This document shows, one piece after another, positions 62,501 to 64,000 of a stretch of 64,000 nt of DNA (the first letter of the stretch is position 1; every line of letters starts with the position of its first letter). Position numbers and translations under genes: made by a program. The notes below the pieces were generated by a model. It was not told where the DNA came from. It did no database searches and saw only the letters and a list, made by a program, of their open reading frames with translations. The stretch comes from Calliopsis andreniformis (Eukaryota; Arthropoda; Insecta; Hymenoptera; Andrenidae), in the NCBI RefSeq assembly GCF_051401765.1, contig NW_027480422.1, positions 20,416,001 through 20,480,000 of the forward strand, read 5' to 3'.

Positions 62501-64000
62501 TTAGAAGTCAACGCCAGAAGCATAAATTACAATAAAAATACAACAGTTTTTCCATCGTATAACAGGAATAATTGCAACCAGTGTGAAAGTACAGGTCATT
62601 TCTACGTTCTGGGCATCCTAGGCTTCGCTTAAGGGCGTTGTTCCACCAGATAGAATAGTTAGGGCCTAAGAAGTCAACGCCAGAAGCATAAAATACAATA
62701 TAAATACAACAGCTTTTCCATCGTATATAATGTATATTTGCAAATAGTGTGAAAGCAAAGGTCATTTCTACGTTCCGGGCAACCTAGGCTTAACTGTAGG
62801 GCGTTGCACCACCAGATCGAATAGTTAGGGCCTTAGAAGTCAACGCCCGAATCATGAAATACAAAATCAATAGAACAGTTTTTTCATTGTATAGAACGAA
62901 TAATTGCAACCAGTGTTAAAGTTATGGTCATTTCTACGTACCGGGCAACCTTGGCTTAACTCCAGGGCGTTCGTCCACCAGATCGAATAGTTAGGGACTT
63001 TGAATACAACGCCAGAAGCATAAAATACTATAAAAATGCAACAGTTTTTCCATTGTATAACAGGAATAACTGCAACCAGTGTGAAAGTACTGGTCCTTTC
63101 TACGTTCCGGGCAACCTAGGCTTCACTCTAGGGCGTTTCTCCACCAGATCGAATAGTTAGGGCCTCAGAAGTCAATGTCAGAAGCATAAAATACAATATA
63201 AATACAACAGTTTTTCCATCGTACAAAATGTATATTTGCAAACAGTGTAAAAGTAAAGGTCATTTCTACGTTCCGGGTAACCTGGGCTTCACTCTAGGGC
63301 GTTGTTCCACCAGATCGAATAGTTAGGGCATAAGAAGTCAGCGCCAGAAGCATAAAATACAATATAAATACAACAGCTTTTCCATCGTATATAATGTATA
63401 TTTGCAAACAGTGTGATAGCAAAGGTCATTTCTGCGTTCCGGGCAACCTAGGCTTAACTGTAGGGCGTTGCTCCACCAGATCGAATAGTTAGGGCCTAAG
63501 AAGTCAACGGCAGAAGCATAAAATACAATATAAATTCAATAGTTTTTCCCGTGTATAACAGGAATAATTGCAACCAGTGTGAAAGCTATGGTCATTTCTA
63601 CGTTCCGGGCAACCTAGGCTTCACTCTAGGGTGTTGCTCCACCACATCGAATAGTTAGGGCCTCAGAAGTCAATGCCAGAAGCATAAAATACAATATAAA
63701 TACAACAGTTTTTCCACTGTATAATATGAATAATTGCTAACAGTGTGGAAGTAATGGTCATTTCTTCGTTCCGGGCAACCTAGGCTTCACTCTAGGGCGT
63801 TGCTCCACCACACCGAGTAGCTACGGCCTCAGAACTCAACGCCTGAAGCATAAAATATAATATAAATACAACAGTTTTTCCATCGTATAACAGGAATAAT
63901 TGCGACCAGAGTGAAGGTGATGGTCATTTCTACGTTCCGGGCAGCCTAGGCTTCACTCTAGGGCGTTGCTCCACCAGATCGAATAGCTAGGGACTTAGAA

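Larger units (their letters stand above)
1..64000 (+). repeat. Uninterrupted ~166-bp satellite array (about 385 monomers)
   Basis: The same unit recurs from end to end. The landmark TAGGGCGTTGCTCC appears at 123 and, two units later, at 455 (332 bp = 2 x 166). Following it to 63959 gives about 385 units with a mean near 165.8 bp. Monomers are contiguous with no spacer, and I found none in the reverse orientation. No transposon, unique DNA or gene interrupts the array, and it continues past both edges. Known centromeric satellites of plants and animals commonly have units of 150-180 bp, close to the DNA length in one nucleosome plus linker, so a centromeric or pericentromeric array is the best reading. 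A subtelomeric or knob-like heterochromatic satellite is possible. I do not recognise the family. The array's existence is certain; its chromosomal role is inferred. Confidence 0.98.
48600..64000 (+). repeat. Block 6: older mixed monomers with local duplications
   Basis: 48600-49800 resembles 28010-29280. 51453-53744 is the long-range copy of 32877-35168. Beyond that, diverged monomers carry local doublets. Around 60200-60600 the monomers (GTCCAATAGCTAGGGCC, CCAGGAGCACCAAATAC, CAACGCCATAACTATAAAAT) resemble those at 2750-3060 and 4250-4650. The last 345 bp (63656-64000) repeat 59841 onward at offset 3815 bp. No gene or foreign element is seen. Confidence 0.83.

Noticed and set aside
1..64000. 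CRISPR array, because of many regularly spaced repeats
   Set aside because: There are no short direct repeats separated by unique spacers. The whole 166-bp unit is repeated without spacers, and no cas genes are present.
1..64000. rDNA, 5S arrays or transposon remnants
   Set aside because: I saw no rRNA-like stretch, terminal inverted repeats, LTRs, poly-A tails or target-site duplications. Every segment aligns to the monomer.

Overview
The whole window is one uninterrupted eukaryotic satellite DNA array. A unit of about 166 bp is repeated head to tail roughly 385 times from base 1 to base 64000. Every monomer I read is in the same orientation. I found no unique sequence, transposon, RNA gene or credible protein-coding gene. 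The array runs off both ends of the window. Length, period, uniform orientation and nested higher-order structure fit the core of a centromeric or similar heterochromatic satellite from a long-read assembly. I do not recognise the monomer family, so I cannot name the species or say whether it is plant or animal.

A typical monomer, phased to start at GAAGTCAACGCC, has four parts. First comes an AT-rich segment of about 35 bp with TATAAATA-like and short A/T tracts. Then follow a highly conserved stretch around CAGTTTTTCCATCGTATA, a middle section (AATAATTGCAACCAGTGTG and onward), and a GC-richer end holding CCTAGG and an imperfect inverted repeat whose outer arms are GCAAC and GTTGC. Differences between monomers are mostly substitutions and single-base indels. 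One monomer (1822-1961) has lost 26 bp.

Layout: (1) 1-11941, diverged monomers with short, old duplications spaced 10, 13, 14 or 15 monomers apart. (2) 11942-16810, a 10-monomer unit (1659 bp) present as two nearly identical tandem copies plus a third that lacks exactly three monomers. (3) 16811-32270, a mosaic in which one recognisable anchor monomer recurs at 14, 12, 14, 12, 8 and 27 monomer spacings, with a clear 1990-bp tandem duplication at 17600-21579. (4) 32271-37800, diverged monomers, part of which is copied 18.6 kb downstream. (5) 37800-48600, the most homogeneous block, with nested 5-, 6- and 15-monomer units joined into a 26-monomer (4314 bp) superunit that is itself tandemly duplicated. 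(6) 48600-64000, older mixed monomers with several local duplications; near 60 kb they again resemble those at 1-5 kb.

The many short open frames on both strands are by-products of the repeat. The period is not a multiple of three, so the reading frame shifts at each monomer, and the same frames reappear wherever the DNA was recently copied. The biological content here is structural: array turnover by unequal exchange or replication-based copying, and possibly a role as a chromatin platform. I see no gene system.
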